A DNA stretch of 32,368 bases from Methylotenera sp. (GTDB taxonomy: Bacteria > Pseudomonadota > Gammaproteobacteria > Burkholderiales > Methylophilaceae), in contig JACMNB010000061.1 in NCBI GenBank assembly GCA_014378845.1, positions 1 through 32,368 of the forward strand. The letters are read 5' to 3'. Position 1 is the stretch's first letter, and each line of letters opens with the position of its first letter. Below are positions 8,367 through 16,606 of the stretch, piece by piece. Below the pieces are notes generated by a model. That model made no database searches and was not told the origin of the DNA. It worked only from the letters and a program-made list of their open reading frames with translations. The position numbers and the translations under genes were made by a program.

Positions 8367-8726
8367 TCAATAATATCCGTGATTGAAATTAGGTAGATTA
8401 AGCTTGATTGATAGAAAAGTTTTTAAACTAGCGTGAGTTCTGCCTGTTTAGTCCGTGACAGTTAGCGCAAGTTCATCCATAATTAAAGGTTAAGCTATAA
8501 TACAAGTATGACTATAACTATTTGCATGAAACTAATCTAGCGTTTTTGTTTCATATCCCTCGAGTTTTAGCCTAGTACTTAACTTGCACTTACCAAAAAT
8601 TAGCCAATATTACCTATTAAAACAGTGCATTTAAAACATGGCATTAACCCAATCAACAAACGGCAATTGCCAATAACACTGCCGCTGTCCAATCAAACTA
8701 TATTCAAACTTTATAATCCATCATCT
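8367..8726. promoter_or_regulatory. Divergent noncoding region between the TPR gene and the Gld-like operon
   Basis: About 360 bp of AT-rich sequence without a convincing gene. It must hold promoters for both directions. On the plus strand a perfect TATAAT occurs at 8496-8501 and another at 8712-8717, the latter only 9 bp before the proposed ATG at 8727. Neither has a good -35. An open frame continues upstream from the ATG to a GTG at 8625, but the extra residues do not resemble an ABC ATPase N-terminus. Confidence 0.4.
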
Positions 8727-9683
8727 ATGACTAATTTAACTGTAGAAGCATTTGAGCTAACGCGCCTTTATGGCGGCCGCGAGGCGGTCAGCAATGTGAG
8801 CTTTAGCGTGATGCAAGGCCAAGTATTAGGCTTTTTGGGGCCAAACGGCGCGGGTAAATCTACCACCATGAAAATGCTGACCGGCAACTTAGCGCCAAGC
8901 GCAGGCTCTGTCAAAATCTGCGGTATTGACATGATAGAAAACCCGAAAGAAGCCAAAGCGCTGATTGGTTATTTGCCAGAAATGCGTCCCTTATATAAAG
9001 AGTTTACGGTTGATGAGTATTTAACCATCGCCGCGCGTTTGCACCGAGTTAGCAGCAAACACATTAAAAGCGCTGTTGAAAACGCCAAAGAGCGCTGCGG
9101 TTTAGGCCACATGAGTAAGCGCTTAATTGAGAATTTATCGAACGGTTATCAACAGCGCGTAGGTATTGCGCAAGCGATTTTACACAAGCCAATGGTGGTG
9201 ATTTTAGATGAACCAACCGTGGGACTAGACCCTAACCAAATACGGCCGATTCGAGAGCTGATTAAAGAAATTGGCAAAGACCATAGCGTGATTTTATCTA
9301 CCCACATTTTGCCCGAAGTAGAGCTAATGTGTAACCATGTGCAGATTATTGACAAAGGCAAAATGGTCTTTAACGGCGATATTGACGTGTTAAAACGACA
9401 CCGAGTGGGCAATAAGTTATTGATTGGATTCAATAATACCCCGAGTATAGAAGCCTTGATGAACATTAATGGCGTGACTGAAGCTGAGCTAGCAGATAAC
9501 AATATGATGCGGGTACGTTTTGCAGATGGCAGCGCACCGCACGAAGCTATTGTGCAGGCGGCCGTTAGAAATAGCTGGGGTTTATACCAAATTGCGCCCG
9601 ACCAAACGAGCCTAGAAGATGTGTTTACCCAATTAACGCATCAAGATGCCGCTGCCGAATTAGCGGTAGAATCAACTCAATAG
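8727..9683 (+). CDS. ABC transporter ATPase, GldA-like (ABC-2 exporter type)
   Basis: 318 aa from the ATG at 8727. It is the nucleotide-binding subunit of an inner-membrane ABC exporter. Motifs are Walker A GPNGAGKST (38-46), a degenerate signature LSNGYQQR (137-144), Walker B VVILDEP (D161, E162) with the D-loop GLD, and the switch H193 in STHIL. The C-terminal about 100 residues form the extra domain typical of CcmA/GldA-type ATPases. It begins a same-strand cluster with a permease (10-nt gap), a GldG-type protein and a DUF4340 protein, so it powers that complex. The start was chosen because MTNLTVEAFELTRLYGG matches the family; no SD precedes it. The substrate is unknown. Confidence 0.9.
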   Translation: MTNLTVEAFELTRLYGGREAVSNVSFSVMQGQVLGFLGPNGAGKSTTMKMLTGNLAPSAGSVKICGIDMIENPKEAKALIGYLPEMRPLYKEFTVDEYLTIAARLHRVSSKHIKSAVENAKERCGLGHMSKRLIENLSNGYQQRVGIAQAILHKPMVVILDEPTVGLDPNQIRPIRELIKEIGKDHSVILSTHILPEVELMCNHVQIIDKGKMVFNGDIDVLKRHRVGNKLLIGFNNTPSIEALMNINGVTEAELADNNMMRVRFADGSAPHEAIVQAAVRNSWGLYQIAPDQTSLEDVFTQLTHQDAAAELAVESTQ

Positions 9684-9693
9684 GCCGCGCAAA

Positions 9694-10440
9694 ATGATCA
9701 TTAATATACTCAGAAAAGAACTCAAAAGCATGTTTGCAAGCCCGATGGGCTGGGTGATTTTGGCGCTGCTCATGCTGGCCTTTGGCATGAATTTTTTAAA
9801 CGGCATCGATAGCTATTTTTCTGTGATGCAAGGCTCTATGCGCCCAGCAGAACGTATTGGCGTAACTCAATTTGTTGGGCAAAAGCTGTTTAGTTTTGCG
9901 GCCTTTTTAGCCTTATTTGCAGTGCCATTGTTATCGATGCGCTTAATTGCAGAAGAGCGCCGCAGCTTAACATTGCCATTTTTGTTTAGTGCGCCAGTAT
10001 CAATTACCGATATTGTATTGGGTAAATTTTTGAGTTTAGTCCTGTTCTTAGGCCTAATTGTGGTGTACATCGCATTGATGCTGTTTGCACTTAGCCCGTG
10101 GGCAGAGATTGATGTTGGTTATATTTTGGCCAATTCGTTTGGCTTATTGCTGTTGATTGCCAGTTTTTCGGCTGCAGGATTATATTTTTCAAGCATGACG
10201 CAGCAGCCCGTTGTGGCAGCAATTTTAACGTTTATCGTGTTGTTTGCGTTGTCATTTTTAGATTTGGTGCTGCCAGGCGACCCAAGTGGCGTCTTGCCAA
10301 ATTTATCTATTATGCACCGTTTTCAATCGTTTACTGGTGGCTTAATTGATACAGGTGATATTGCTTATTTTGTGTTGCTGATTATCACTTTTTTAACATT
10401 AACCATTCGCCGCTTAGATGCTGACCGGCTGCGGGGATAA
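9694..10440 (+). CDS. ABC-2 type permease, GldF-like
   Basis: 248 aa with six predicted membrane segments (about 17-35, 62-80, 106-130, 140-160, 170-190 and 222-240), the normal build of an ABC-2 permease. The N-terminus begins IINILRKELKSMFASPMGWVILALLML, and LRKELKSxFxSPxG is typical of the GldF/NosY-like group. The cytoplasmic loop RLIAEERRSLTLPFLFSAPVSITDIVLGKF is the coupling region common to these permeases. It lies between the ATPase and the GldG-like protein, so it probably forms the channel. The stop codon lies within a degenerate 14-bp repeat array that fills the following gap. Confidence 0.9.
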   Translation: MIINILRKELKSMFASPMGWVILALLMLAFGMNFLNGIDSYFSVMQGSMRPAERIGVTQFVGQKLFSFAAFLALFAVPLLSMRLIAEERRSLTLPFLFSAPVSITDIVLGKFLSLVLFLGLIVVYIALMLFALSPWAEIDVGYILANSFGLLLLIASFSAAGLYFSSMTQQPVVAAILTFIVLFALSFLDLVLPGDPSGVLPNLSIMHRFQSFTGGLIDTGDIAYFVLLIITFLTLTIRRLDADRLRG

Positions 10441-10517
10441 TTCTGTAGAATAATTCTAAGCGAATAATGACAAAAGAATAATTTCAAGAGAATGATTTTT
10501 AAGAAAATAATTAGGTT
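10435..10517. repeat. 14-bp degenerate tandem repeat, five to six units
   Basis: Units begin at 10448, 10462, 10476, 10490 and 10504, exactly 14 bp apart, with the common core GAATAAT followed by TT/GA and A-rich bases. A sixth, 13-bp unit starts at about 10435 and overlaps the permease stop codon. The array fills almost the whole gap between the permease and the GldG-like gene, ending near its ribosome-binding region. Because 14 is not a multiple of 3 and all units are noncoding, it is not a protein repeat. Confidence 0.8.
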
Positions 10518-10523
10518 AAGTTT

Positions 10524-11963
10524 ATGAATATTAACAAAAAATTACGTTTTCAAATGTTGGCACAAAGCTGGCTTTTTGTACTATTGTTTGTTTGTTTAAT
10601 TGTGCTGCTTGGCTATTTGGCCACACAATATCGCATCACCAAAGACATTACGCAGGCTAATCGCAATATCCTTACGCAGGGCAGCGTGAATGTGCTTAAG
10701 CAAATGAAAGAGGCCATAAATGTAACGGTGTACGCGACTAAAGATGATGCGTCGGGCGGCGATAATTTTAGAAAAGGCATGATTGATTTTATTGCGCGTT
10801 ATCAGCGCGACAAAAAAAACGTTACTCTAAAATTTATTAACCCGTCAGAAGAGCCAAAACTCGCGCAGGCTGCCAATATTAAAGAAGATGGCGAAGTGGT
10901 GGTGGAATATAACAAACGTAGCGAGCATATTAGCCCGCCGATTGCCGAGCAAGAAATGACCAACCTATTGGTGCGTTTGTCTCGCACCAATAATCAGCCC
11001 ATCATGTATTTAGATGGCCACGGCGAACGTCTATTGCAAGGCAAAAAAAATCAAGATTTGGGCGAGTTCGGTAAGGTGCTAGAAACCAAAGGCTTTAAAT
11101 TTATTAACCTTAATTTAATGCTGGCACAAGGCGTACCTAGCAACGGCGCGTTGTTGGTGATTTCGGCACCACAGGTTGATTTAAACGCCATTGAGACCAA
11201 AAAAATAAAAGCTTACATTGAAGCTGGCGGCAATGTATTGTGGTTGCTAGATGATGATAATTTGCATGGCATGCAAGATATTGCCAGCTATTTAGGCGTC
11301 AGTATTTCGCCTGGTGTGGTGGTGGATTTATCTGCAAAAGATTACAAACAAGACGCGAAAAATGCCTTTAGTACCGCCTATGGCGACCACGCGATTACGC
11401 GTACTTTTCAGTATTTAACGGTTTATCCAGAGGCGCACCAAGTGGATGCGCATGCCTCAGAAGAGTTTGGTTGGAAGGTTTCGCGCTTGGTGGATGTGGC
11501 GCAAAATGGTTGGCTTGAGTCAGACAAAGTAGCGCCTGGCGTTAAAAACTTGACCGTCACGTTTGATGAGAAAAAAGATAAACGCGGTCCCATTAATGTG
11601 GGCGTGGCGTTAGAGCGCATTTACGGCAAAAAAGGCCAGCGCGTGGTGGTAATGGGCAACGCAAACTTTTTATCTAACACTTTTATTACCAGCCAAAGTA
11701 ATCTCGACTTTGGCGTTAATATGATTAACTGGCTAGCGGGTGACGATAATTTGATTACCATTCAACCAATGCCGTTAAAAGATGTCAACATCACGATTCC
11801 GGAATCGGGCTGGGGACACATTTGGGCGATGATTATTTATAATCCTATTCAGTTAGGATCCGATCAAAAAAGCACTTATCCGTTTGGTTTATTTAATTTT
11901 ATTCTACCGTTTGCCATGATTTTGGCAGGATTTTTCTTTTGGCGTAAACGTAAAAAAGCGTAA
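10524..11963 (+). CDS. GldG-family ABC transporter auxiliary protein
   Basis: 479 aa. An N-terminal membrane anchor (about residues 14-34, SWLFVLLFVCLIVLLGYLA) is followed by a large extracytoplasmic domain of the GldG/ABC_transp_aux type and a second anchor at the C-terminus (about 454-474, before WRKRKKA). Family features include the early segment ITQANRNILTQGSVNVLKQMKEAINVTVYAT and PIMYLDGHGER and the thiamine-binding-like fold segment GALLVISAPQVDLNAIETKKIKAYIEAGGNVLWLLDDD. GldG is required for gliding in Flavobacteria, but homologues occur widely in non-gliders with no known cargo (established). It probably forms the periplasmic part of the transporter encoded by the two upstream genes. 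Start ATG at 10524; weak SD (TAGG). Confidence 0.88.
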   Translation: MNINKKLRFQMLAQSWLFVLLFVCLIVLLGYLATQYRITKDITQANRNILTQGSVNVLKQMKEAINVTVYATKDDASGGDNFRKGMIDFIARYQRDKKNVTLKFINPSEEPKLAQAANIKEDGEVVVEYNKRSEHISPPIAEQEMTNLLVRLSRTNNQPIMYLDGHGERLLQGKKNQDLGEFGKVLETKGFKFINLNLMLAQGVPSNGALLVISAPQVDLNAIETKKIKAYIEAGGNVLWLLDDDNLHGMQDIASYLGVSISPGVVVDLSAKDYKQDAKNAFSTAYGDHAITRTFQYLTVYPEAHQVDAHASEEFGWKVSRLVDVAQNGWLESDKVAPGVKNLTVTFDEKKDKRGPINVGVALERIYGKKGQRVVVMGNANFLSNTFITSQSNLDFGVNMINWLAGDDNLITIQPMPLKDVNITIPESGWGHIWAMIIYNPIQLGSDQKSTYPFGLFNFILPFAMILAGFFFWRKRKKA

Positions 11964-11972
11964 TTATCAATT

Positions 11973-12866
11973 ATGAAAAAAAGATGGTTATTAAATTTAG
12001 TCATGTTGGCGTTGGTTGCTGGATTAGTTGCTTTTCTATATTTACGGCCTAAAGCCATTAGCGAAGCACCCTTGCAGCATGAGGTTTCAAACTTAAAACT
12101 GGCCGACTTTACGCAAGTTAAGGTGGAGTTTCCCGCCCAAGTGCCCACCAGCTTCGATAAAATTGACGGCCTTTGGCGCATGACATCGCCTTACAAAACG
12201 CGCGCCGATCAAATATCCGTGCAACGCATACTGGCGATTATCGCCGCCAAAAGTCTGGAAAAATTCCCAAATACCGATTTAGCTAAGTTTGGCTTAGATA
12301 AGCCGCAGTTAAAACTCAAACTTACTAAAGCAGCGGGCGATGAAGTGTTTAGTTTTGGCACGTTTAACTCGGTGACAGAAGAGCAATATGTGGGTTATAA
12401 AGATGCGGTTTATTTATTGCCAGGTAGCTATGCCGAGGCTGCTACTACGCAAGCAATTGAATTTATTGACAAAACGCCGCTTACTAAAAACGAAACCAAG
12501 CAAATTGCAGGTTTTGATTTTTCCAAACTTGAGCAATGGCAAGCTAACGCTCTTAATGTAGATTTACATGACGGCAATTGGAAAACCAACGATACAAAGG
12601 CCAAAATCACGCAAAATGACATGAATGAATGGCTCGATTTTAGCTGGAAACAAGCGCAAGCCAAACAAGTTGAGCTTTATTTGCCCAATCATAAAATTGC
12701 CTATCCGTCGTTTGATGTCAAATTAAAAGATGGCAAACATGTCCATTTTGATAAAATTTCGGAAGCGCCCGATTTGCTGCTAGGCCGCCCTGACGAAGGT
12801 ATCATGTATCATTTTAGTAACGACGTTGGGTTTAATATGCTCAATCCGCCGCTGAATCTAAAATAA
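11973..12866 (+). CDS. DUF4340 domain protein of the Gld-like transporter cluster
   Basis: 297 aa. One N-terminal membrane segment (residues 7-23, NLVMLALVAGLVAFLYL) precedes an extracytoplasmic domain that matches the DUF4340 pattern: GLWRMTSPYKTRADQISVQRILAIIAA, then FGLDKPQLKLKL and EQYVGYKDAVYLLPGSY. DUF4340 proteins commonly follow GldA-F-G genes and are thought to be part of the same complex (family knowledge), but no biochemical role is assigned. The gap after the GldG-like gene is 9 bp, which supports one operon. The C-terminus is complete. Confidence 0.85.
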   Translation: MKKRWLLNLVMLALVAGLVAFLYLRPKAISEAPLQHEVSNLKLADFTQVKVEFPAQVPTSFDKIDGLWRMTSPYKTRADQISVQRILAIIAAKSLEKFPNTDLAKFGLDKPQLKLKLTKAAGDEVFSFGTFNSVTEEQYVGYKDAVYLLPGSYAEAATTQAIEFIDKTPLTKNETKQIAGFDFSKLEQWQANALNVDLHDGNWKTNDTKAKITQNDMNEWLDFSWKQAQAKQVELYLPNHKIAYPSFDVKLKDGKHVHFDKISEAPDLLLGRPDEGIMYHFSNDVGFNMLNPPLNLK

Positions 12867-12900
12867 GCGACCTTATTACCCAATACGATGCCTCACAATT

Positions 12901-13749
12901 ATGCCTGAGCTGCCAGAGGTTGAAATCACGCGCCGCGGGCTGCTGCCGCTACTCAATCAAACCGTCGCAAACGTTGTAATTCGCAACGCCAGCATGCGCT
13001 GGCCAATTCCTTCGTACTTGCCGCAAACACTGCAAAATCAACAACTTATTGGCTTAACTCGCCGCGCTAAATATATTTTAGCCGAGTTCTGTGATTCCAA
13101 AAATACCGCCAATAGTGGCACGCTTTTGCTGCATTTGGGCATGTCTGGCCGCATTAGTTTGCTCGATAGAAATTATCCACCTGAAAAGCACGATCACTTT
13201 GATATTGCATTTAAGGGTTTTGATGGCAAAGAGGGCTGTATGCTGCGCCTGCGCGATCCGCGCCGTTTTGGGGCTGTGCTGTGGGCTGGCGCAAACCCCA
13301 GTGAGCATAAGCTAATTGCAGCGCTGGGCCCAGAGCCGCTTGACGACGCTTTTAATGCTAAGTACTTGCAAGCGCAACTTAAGATACGATCAGCCGCCAT
13401 TAAAGTCGCGATTATGGATAGTCATTTGGTTGTTGGCGTCGGCAATATTTATGCCTCAGAATCCTTATTCCGCGCGCGCATTCACCCCGAAACGCCAGCA
13501 AGAAATTTGAGCTTAAAACAATGCAAGCAATTGGTGACAGAAATCAAAGATACGCTGAATGCCGCGCTGGATGCAGGTGGCAGCAGTATTAGTGATTTTT
13601 TTGGTGTCGATGGCAACCCTGGCTATTTTCAGCAAGAATACTTTGCCTATGGCCGCACCGACGAGCCGTGCAGAGTGTGTAGCAAGCCAATTAAATGTAT
13701 TCGACTTGGGCAGCGCTCTACGTTTTTTTGTAGCCATTGCCAACAATAA
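12901..13749 (+). CDS. mutM: Formamidopyrimidine-DNA glycosylase (Fpg)
   Basis: 282 aa (E. coli 269). It excises 8-oxoguanine and formamidopyrimidines and nicks the abasic site by beta,delta-elimination. The catalytic N-terminus MPELPEVE supplies P1 (nucleophile after Met removal), E2 and E5. The conserved Lys follows in RRAKYIL, and VGVGNIYASESLFRARIHP is the helix-two-turn-helix region. The C-terminal zinc finger is complete: C-x2-C (CRVC) and C-x2-C (CSHC) 16 residues apart. It is 34 bp from the DUF4340 gene, so it may be cotranscribed with that cluster, and it converges on the DUF2147 gene. Confidence 0.97.
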   Translation: MPELPEVEITRRGLLPLLNQTVANVVIRNASMRWPIPSYLPQTLQNQQLIGLTRRAKYILAEFCDSKNTANSGTLLLHLGMSGRISLLDRNYPPEKHDHFDIAFKGFDGKEGCMLRLRDPRRFGAVLWAGANPSEHKLIAALGPEPLDDAFNAKYLQAQLKIRSAAIKVAIMDSHLVVGVGNIYASESLFRARIHPETPARNLSLKQCKQLVTEIKDTLNAALDAGGSSISDFFGVDGNPGYFQQEYFAYGRTDEPCRVCSKPIKCIRLGQRSTFFCSHCQQ

Positions 13750-13770
13750 ATTTTGACATAAGAGTTAACA

Positions 13771-14217
13771 TTACTCTTCACGCGTCCATATCTGGCTTCG
13801 GCCAAATAGCGAAACCCCAACAAATCCGCGCACTTCCAGCTTATTGCCGCTTGCGTCTAATTTGATTTTGCATTGGTAGGTTTCGCCGTTGTCGGGGTCT
13901 AAAATGTGGCCGCCTTCAAACGCATCGCCTTTTGCTTTCATGCCGTCCATAATAACCATGCCGATAAGTGGTTTGGCTTTGCGTGCGCCTTCGCATTTGT
14001 CACACACGTCTTCTGGCGAGTCGCTTGGCAAAAGGCCTTTTTCGACAGTGGCGATAAGTTCGCCATTTTTGTCTGAAATGCGAATGAGTGAGCGCGGTTT
14101 TCCAGTGCTGTCGTCAATGGTTTTCCATAAGCCGACTGGGCTATTTTCTGCATAAGAAAGCGCAGAAAAAAGTGTTAATAAACAGATTATTAACAATAAA
14201 TAAGTTCTTTTTGGCAT
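13771..14217 (-). CDS. Exported DUF2147 protein
   Basis: 148 aa. A signal peptide of about 23 residues ends LSYAEN, predicting periplasmic export. The mature part begins SPVGLWKTIDDSTGKPRSLIRI, the hallmark of DUF2147, and includes two Cys in DVCDKCEGARK, GGHILDPDNGETYQCKIKLD and the closing LEVRGFVGVSLFGRSQIWTR. Family members are small lipocalin-like beta proteins of unknown ligand, common in proteobacteria. It is a single gene, 21 bp from the end of mutM on the opposite strand, with no separate terminator visible. It is preceded by a repeat-bearing gap. Confidence 0.88.
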   Translation of the reverse strand: MPKRTYLLLIICLLTLFSALSYAENSPVGLWKTIDDSTGKPRSLIRISDKNGELIATVEKGLLPSDSPEDVCDKCEGARKAKPLIGMVIMDGMKAKGDAFEGGHILDPDNGETYQCKIKLDASGNKLEVRGFVGVSLFGRSQIWTREE

Positions 14218-14269
14218 CTTTGAATCAACTCCAAATTACGCAAGAATTAACCTTGTAAATTTATCTTTT

Positions 14270-14405
14270 CGTCATCCTCGCGAAGGCGGGGATCCATTTT
14301 TATTGTCACTTCGTGCTTGACACGAACCCTAGTTAAAAAAAGTCTTTTTGAATGAAAAGTACAAAATCAAAAGCCACTGGATTCCCGCCTTCGCTGCAAT
14401 GACGG
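14270..14405. repeat. Palindromic repeat with GTCATTCC-type ends, copy 2 (decayed)
   Basis: Left end GTCATCCTCGCGAAGGCGGG and right end CCCGCCTTCGCTGCAATGAC are imperfect inverted copies of the same ends seen at 2386-2477. The middle holds a nested CACTTCGTG/CTTGACACGAA segment similar to the one at 27791-27859. It occupies the gap between ubiB and the DUF2147 gene. Confidence 0.6.
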
Positions 14406-14430
14406 TAGTGAGTTTTGTGAAGTCTATCAA

Positions 14431-15999
14431 TTAAAACCTAATGGTAAACCCAATTATTACCAAACCCGCCAATTGTAACAATAGCAGTAAGCCAATCATA
14501 ATTGTAAGACGTTTTTGCCAGCGCGCTTGTTTGTGCTGTGCTTGAATAAGCGCGTCTATGCTGGCTTGCAGCGGTACCTGCTGTTCTGCAGTAGTTTGTT
14601 GGCTGAGAAATTGGTGTATTAAGCGTGGCATTTGTGGCGTATTTTTTAAAATAAAAGGTAGCTCTTTTTTAAGGGTATTTGCCACGCTACGCCAGCCAAT
14701 TTGCTCGCTCATCCAACGTTTTAAAAACGGTTTGGCAGATTGCCATAAATCAATATTCGGGTCTAAATCGCGGCCTAAGCCTTCAATATTCAGCAAGGTT
14801 TTTTGCAACATCACCAGTTGCGGCTGAATCACCACGCCAAATCTGCGCGACATTTGAAACAGGCTTAACAGCGTGCGGCCAAATGAAATATCTTTTAATG
14901 GTTTGTTAAAAATTGGCTCACAAATGGCGCGGATATTGATTTCTAGCTCTTCTACATTGGTGTCGGCTGGCACCCAGCCCGATTCAATGTGCGCCACCGC
15001 GACATCGCGGTAATCGCGATTAAAAAACGCTAAAAAATTGCGCGCAAGATAATATTTATCGGTGTCATTCAGTGTGCCCATAATGCCGAAATCCAGTGCA
15101 ATAAAACGCCCATCATCTGCTACTTGAATGTTGCCAGGGTGCATGTCGGCATGAAAAAAGCCATCGCGAAATACTTGCGTAAAAAATATTTCTACGCCGT
15201 CGTGCGCAAGCTGGCTTAAGCTTAAGCCCTTGTTTTTTAGCACTTCTACTTGACTAACAGGCGTGCCATGCATGCGTTGCATGGTCATTACCTCACGGCG
15301 GCAAAAATCCCAATACACTTCGGGGATTAATAAAGTAGATTTGTCATTATTTTTCGGTTTAAAATTACGCGACAACTGGCTACAGTTGGCAGCTTCCAGC
15401 GTTAAATCTAATTCGTGCTGCGTATGGCGCGCAAACTCCTCCACTACTTCCATCGGTTTTAGGCGCTTGCCTTCGGTGGAGACGGTTTGTAGCAACCACG
15501 CCAGCGATTTTAACAAAGCTAAATCTTGCGAAATAACCTTAGCAATGCCGGGTCGCAGCACTTTTACCGCGACTTCTTGCCCATCCATTAAATGCGCAAA
15601 ATGCACTTGCGCGACTGATGCGCTGGCCACAGCAACCGTGTCAAACTGGCTATAGACTTGGTTAAGCGGTAAGCAAAACGCGGCTTCTATACTTTTTTGT
15701 ACGTCCGCAAACGCAAATGGCGGCACTTTATCTTGCAATTTAGCGAGTTCTTCGGCCACGTCGGGCGGCAATAAATCGCGACGGGTAGACAGCATTTGGC
15801 CAAACTTTACAAACAGTGGGCCTAATTTTTCTAAAGCTAAACGTAACCTTACGCCACGCGGCTCTTCCGTATTTCTCCAAAAAAACAAGCACTTAAGTAA
15901 AAAATATAATGGTTTAAAATTAAAATGATTGGCTATAAATTCATCTAAGCCAAATTTGAAAATGACAAAAATAATGGTGAGCAAGCGAAAGTAATGCAT
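14431..15999 (-). CDS. ubiB: Ubiquinone biosynthesis atypical kinase/ATPase UbiB
   Basis: 522 aa (E. coli 546). It is an ABC1/ADCK-family atypical kinase with ATPase activity that supports ubiquinone assembly at the inner membrane. Visible motifs are the family KxGQ motif as VKFGQMLSTRRDLLPPDVAEELAKLQDKVPP, the ASVAQVH replacement of the P-loop, the invariant Lys in VAVKVLRPG, the catalytic-loop HADMHPGNI and the metal-binding DFGIMG. The C-terminus carries a membrane segment (about 498-519, TIMIGLLLLLQLAGLVIIGFTI). Its ATG directly follows the ubiJ stop (TAAATG), so the two are translationally coupled. It is the last gene of ubiE-ubiJ-ubiB. Confidence 0.97.
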   Translation of the reverse strand: MHYFRLLTIIFVIFKFGLDEFIANHFNFKPLYFLLKCLFFWRNTEEPRGVRLRLALEKLGPLFVKFGQMLSTRRDLLPPDVAEELAKLQDKVPPFAFADVQKSIEAAFCLPLNQVYSQFDTVAVASASVAQVHFAHLMDGQEVAVKVLRPGIAKVISQDLALLKSLAWLLQTVSTEGKRLKPMEVVEEFARHTQHELDLTLEAANCSQLSRNFKPKNNDKSTLLIPEVYWDFCRREVMTMQRMHGTPVSQVEVLKNKGLSLSQLAHDGVEIFFTQVFRDGFFHADMHPGNIQVADDGRFIALDFGIMGTLNDTDKYYLARNFLAFFNRDYRDVAVAHIESGWVPADTNVEELEINIRAICEPIFNKPLKDISFGRTLLSLFQMSRRFGVVIQPQLVMLQKTLLNIEGLGRDLDPNIDLWQSAKPFLKRWMSEQIGWRSVANTLKKELPFILKNTPQMPRLIHQFLSQQTTAEQQVPLQASIDALIQAQHKQARWQKRLTIMIGLLLLLQLAGLVIIGFTIRF

Positions 16000-16596
16000 T
16001 TATTGGCTTGCACTTTCTGCTAACTTTTTGTTTAATTTGGCAAACCGTTTTTCAAAGCGCGCCACATCACTTTTAAGCGTGTCAACATCGGCGTTAAACT
16101 GTTCTACATGGCGTTTTTTGGCCAAAATTGGCTTCTCTTCTTGCCAAAACTCGCTTAACATTTCAGCGGCGTTTTGGCTTTGTTGACGCATTTCAGTAAA
16201 GGCTTTTTGTGTGAATTCACCAATTTTAAACGCTGCAATATCGCCCGTCACATGGCTTAAATCTTCTTCAATATCCCAGCGCATATTTTGCAGCACTTTG
16301 CTGAACTCAGTGGCAAGGTGCGTATCGCCATCAATTTTAATACACATTTTTGCCGACTCATCTTTAGCCAGCAAGCGTAGCGCAAGACTGGGCGGGATGT
16401 GTACAGTCGCATCTGCTTGCGCGGTCTCACCCGCAAGGCTTAAGCTACCATCCTCTAAAATTAGCAAATTGGCTTTTAACAGCACAAAATCAAACTGTAC
16501 TGTTTTGCCTGAAAACGGCATTAAATAAGGTCGCGACCAATCGTTTTGACTGGTAAGGTGTTGCAAAAATTTTGTTACTAGTGGTTTTAACATCAT
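16000..16596 (-). CDS. ubiJ: Ubiquinone biosynthesis accessory factor UbiJ (SCP2 domain)
   Basis: 198 aa (E. coli 201). The N-terminal about 110 residues form an SCP2-like lipid-binding domain, which in UbiJ binds ubiquinone intermediates within the soluble Ubi metabolon (known of the family). The pattern GKTVQFDFVLLKANLLILEDGSLSLAGETAQADATVHIPPSLALRLLA fits. The C-terminal third is a charged helix likely to form a coiled coil (DVDTLKSDVARFEKRFAKLNKKLAE), as in UbiJ. Its place between ubiE and ubiB, with a 10-nt gap to ubiE and none to ubiB, settles the identity. Confidence 0.94.
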   Translation of the reverse strand: MMLKPLVTKFLQHLTSQNDWSRPYLMPFSGKTVQFDFVLLKANLLILEDGSLSLAGETAQADATVHIPPSLALRLLAKDESAKMCIKIDGDTHLATEFSKVLQNMRWDIEEDLSHVTGDIAAFKIGEFTQKAFTEMRQQSQNAAEMLSEFWQEEKPILAKKRHVEQFNADVDTLKSDVARFEKRFAKLNKKLAESASQ

Positions 16597-16606
16597 GGCG
16601 CTAACA

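Noticed and set aside
8625-8726. N-terminal extension of the GldA-like ATPase from a GTG at 8625
   Set aside because: The additional 34 residues do not resemble the family N-terminus; the ATG at 8727 begins the standard ABC fold.
10435-10517. CRISPR-like array
   Set aside because: The units are 14 bp with no spacers, so this is a simple tandem repeat. No cas gene is in the window.
14431-14520. Separate small membrane protein at the end of ubiB
   Set aside because: The hydrophobic segment is the known C-terminal membrane helix region of UbiB in the same frame.
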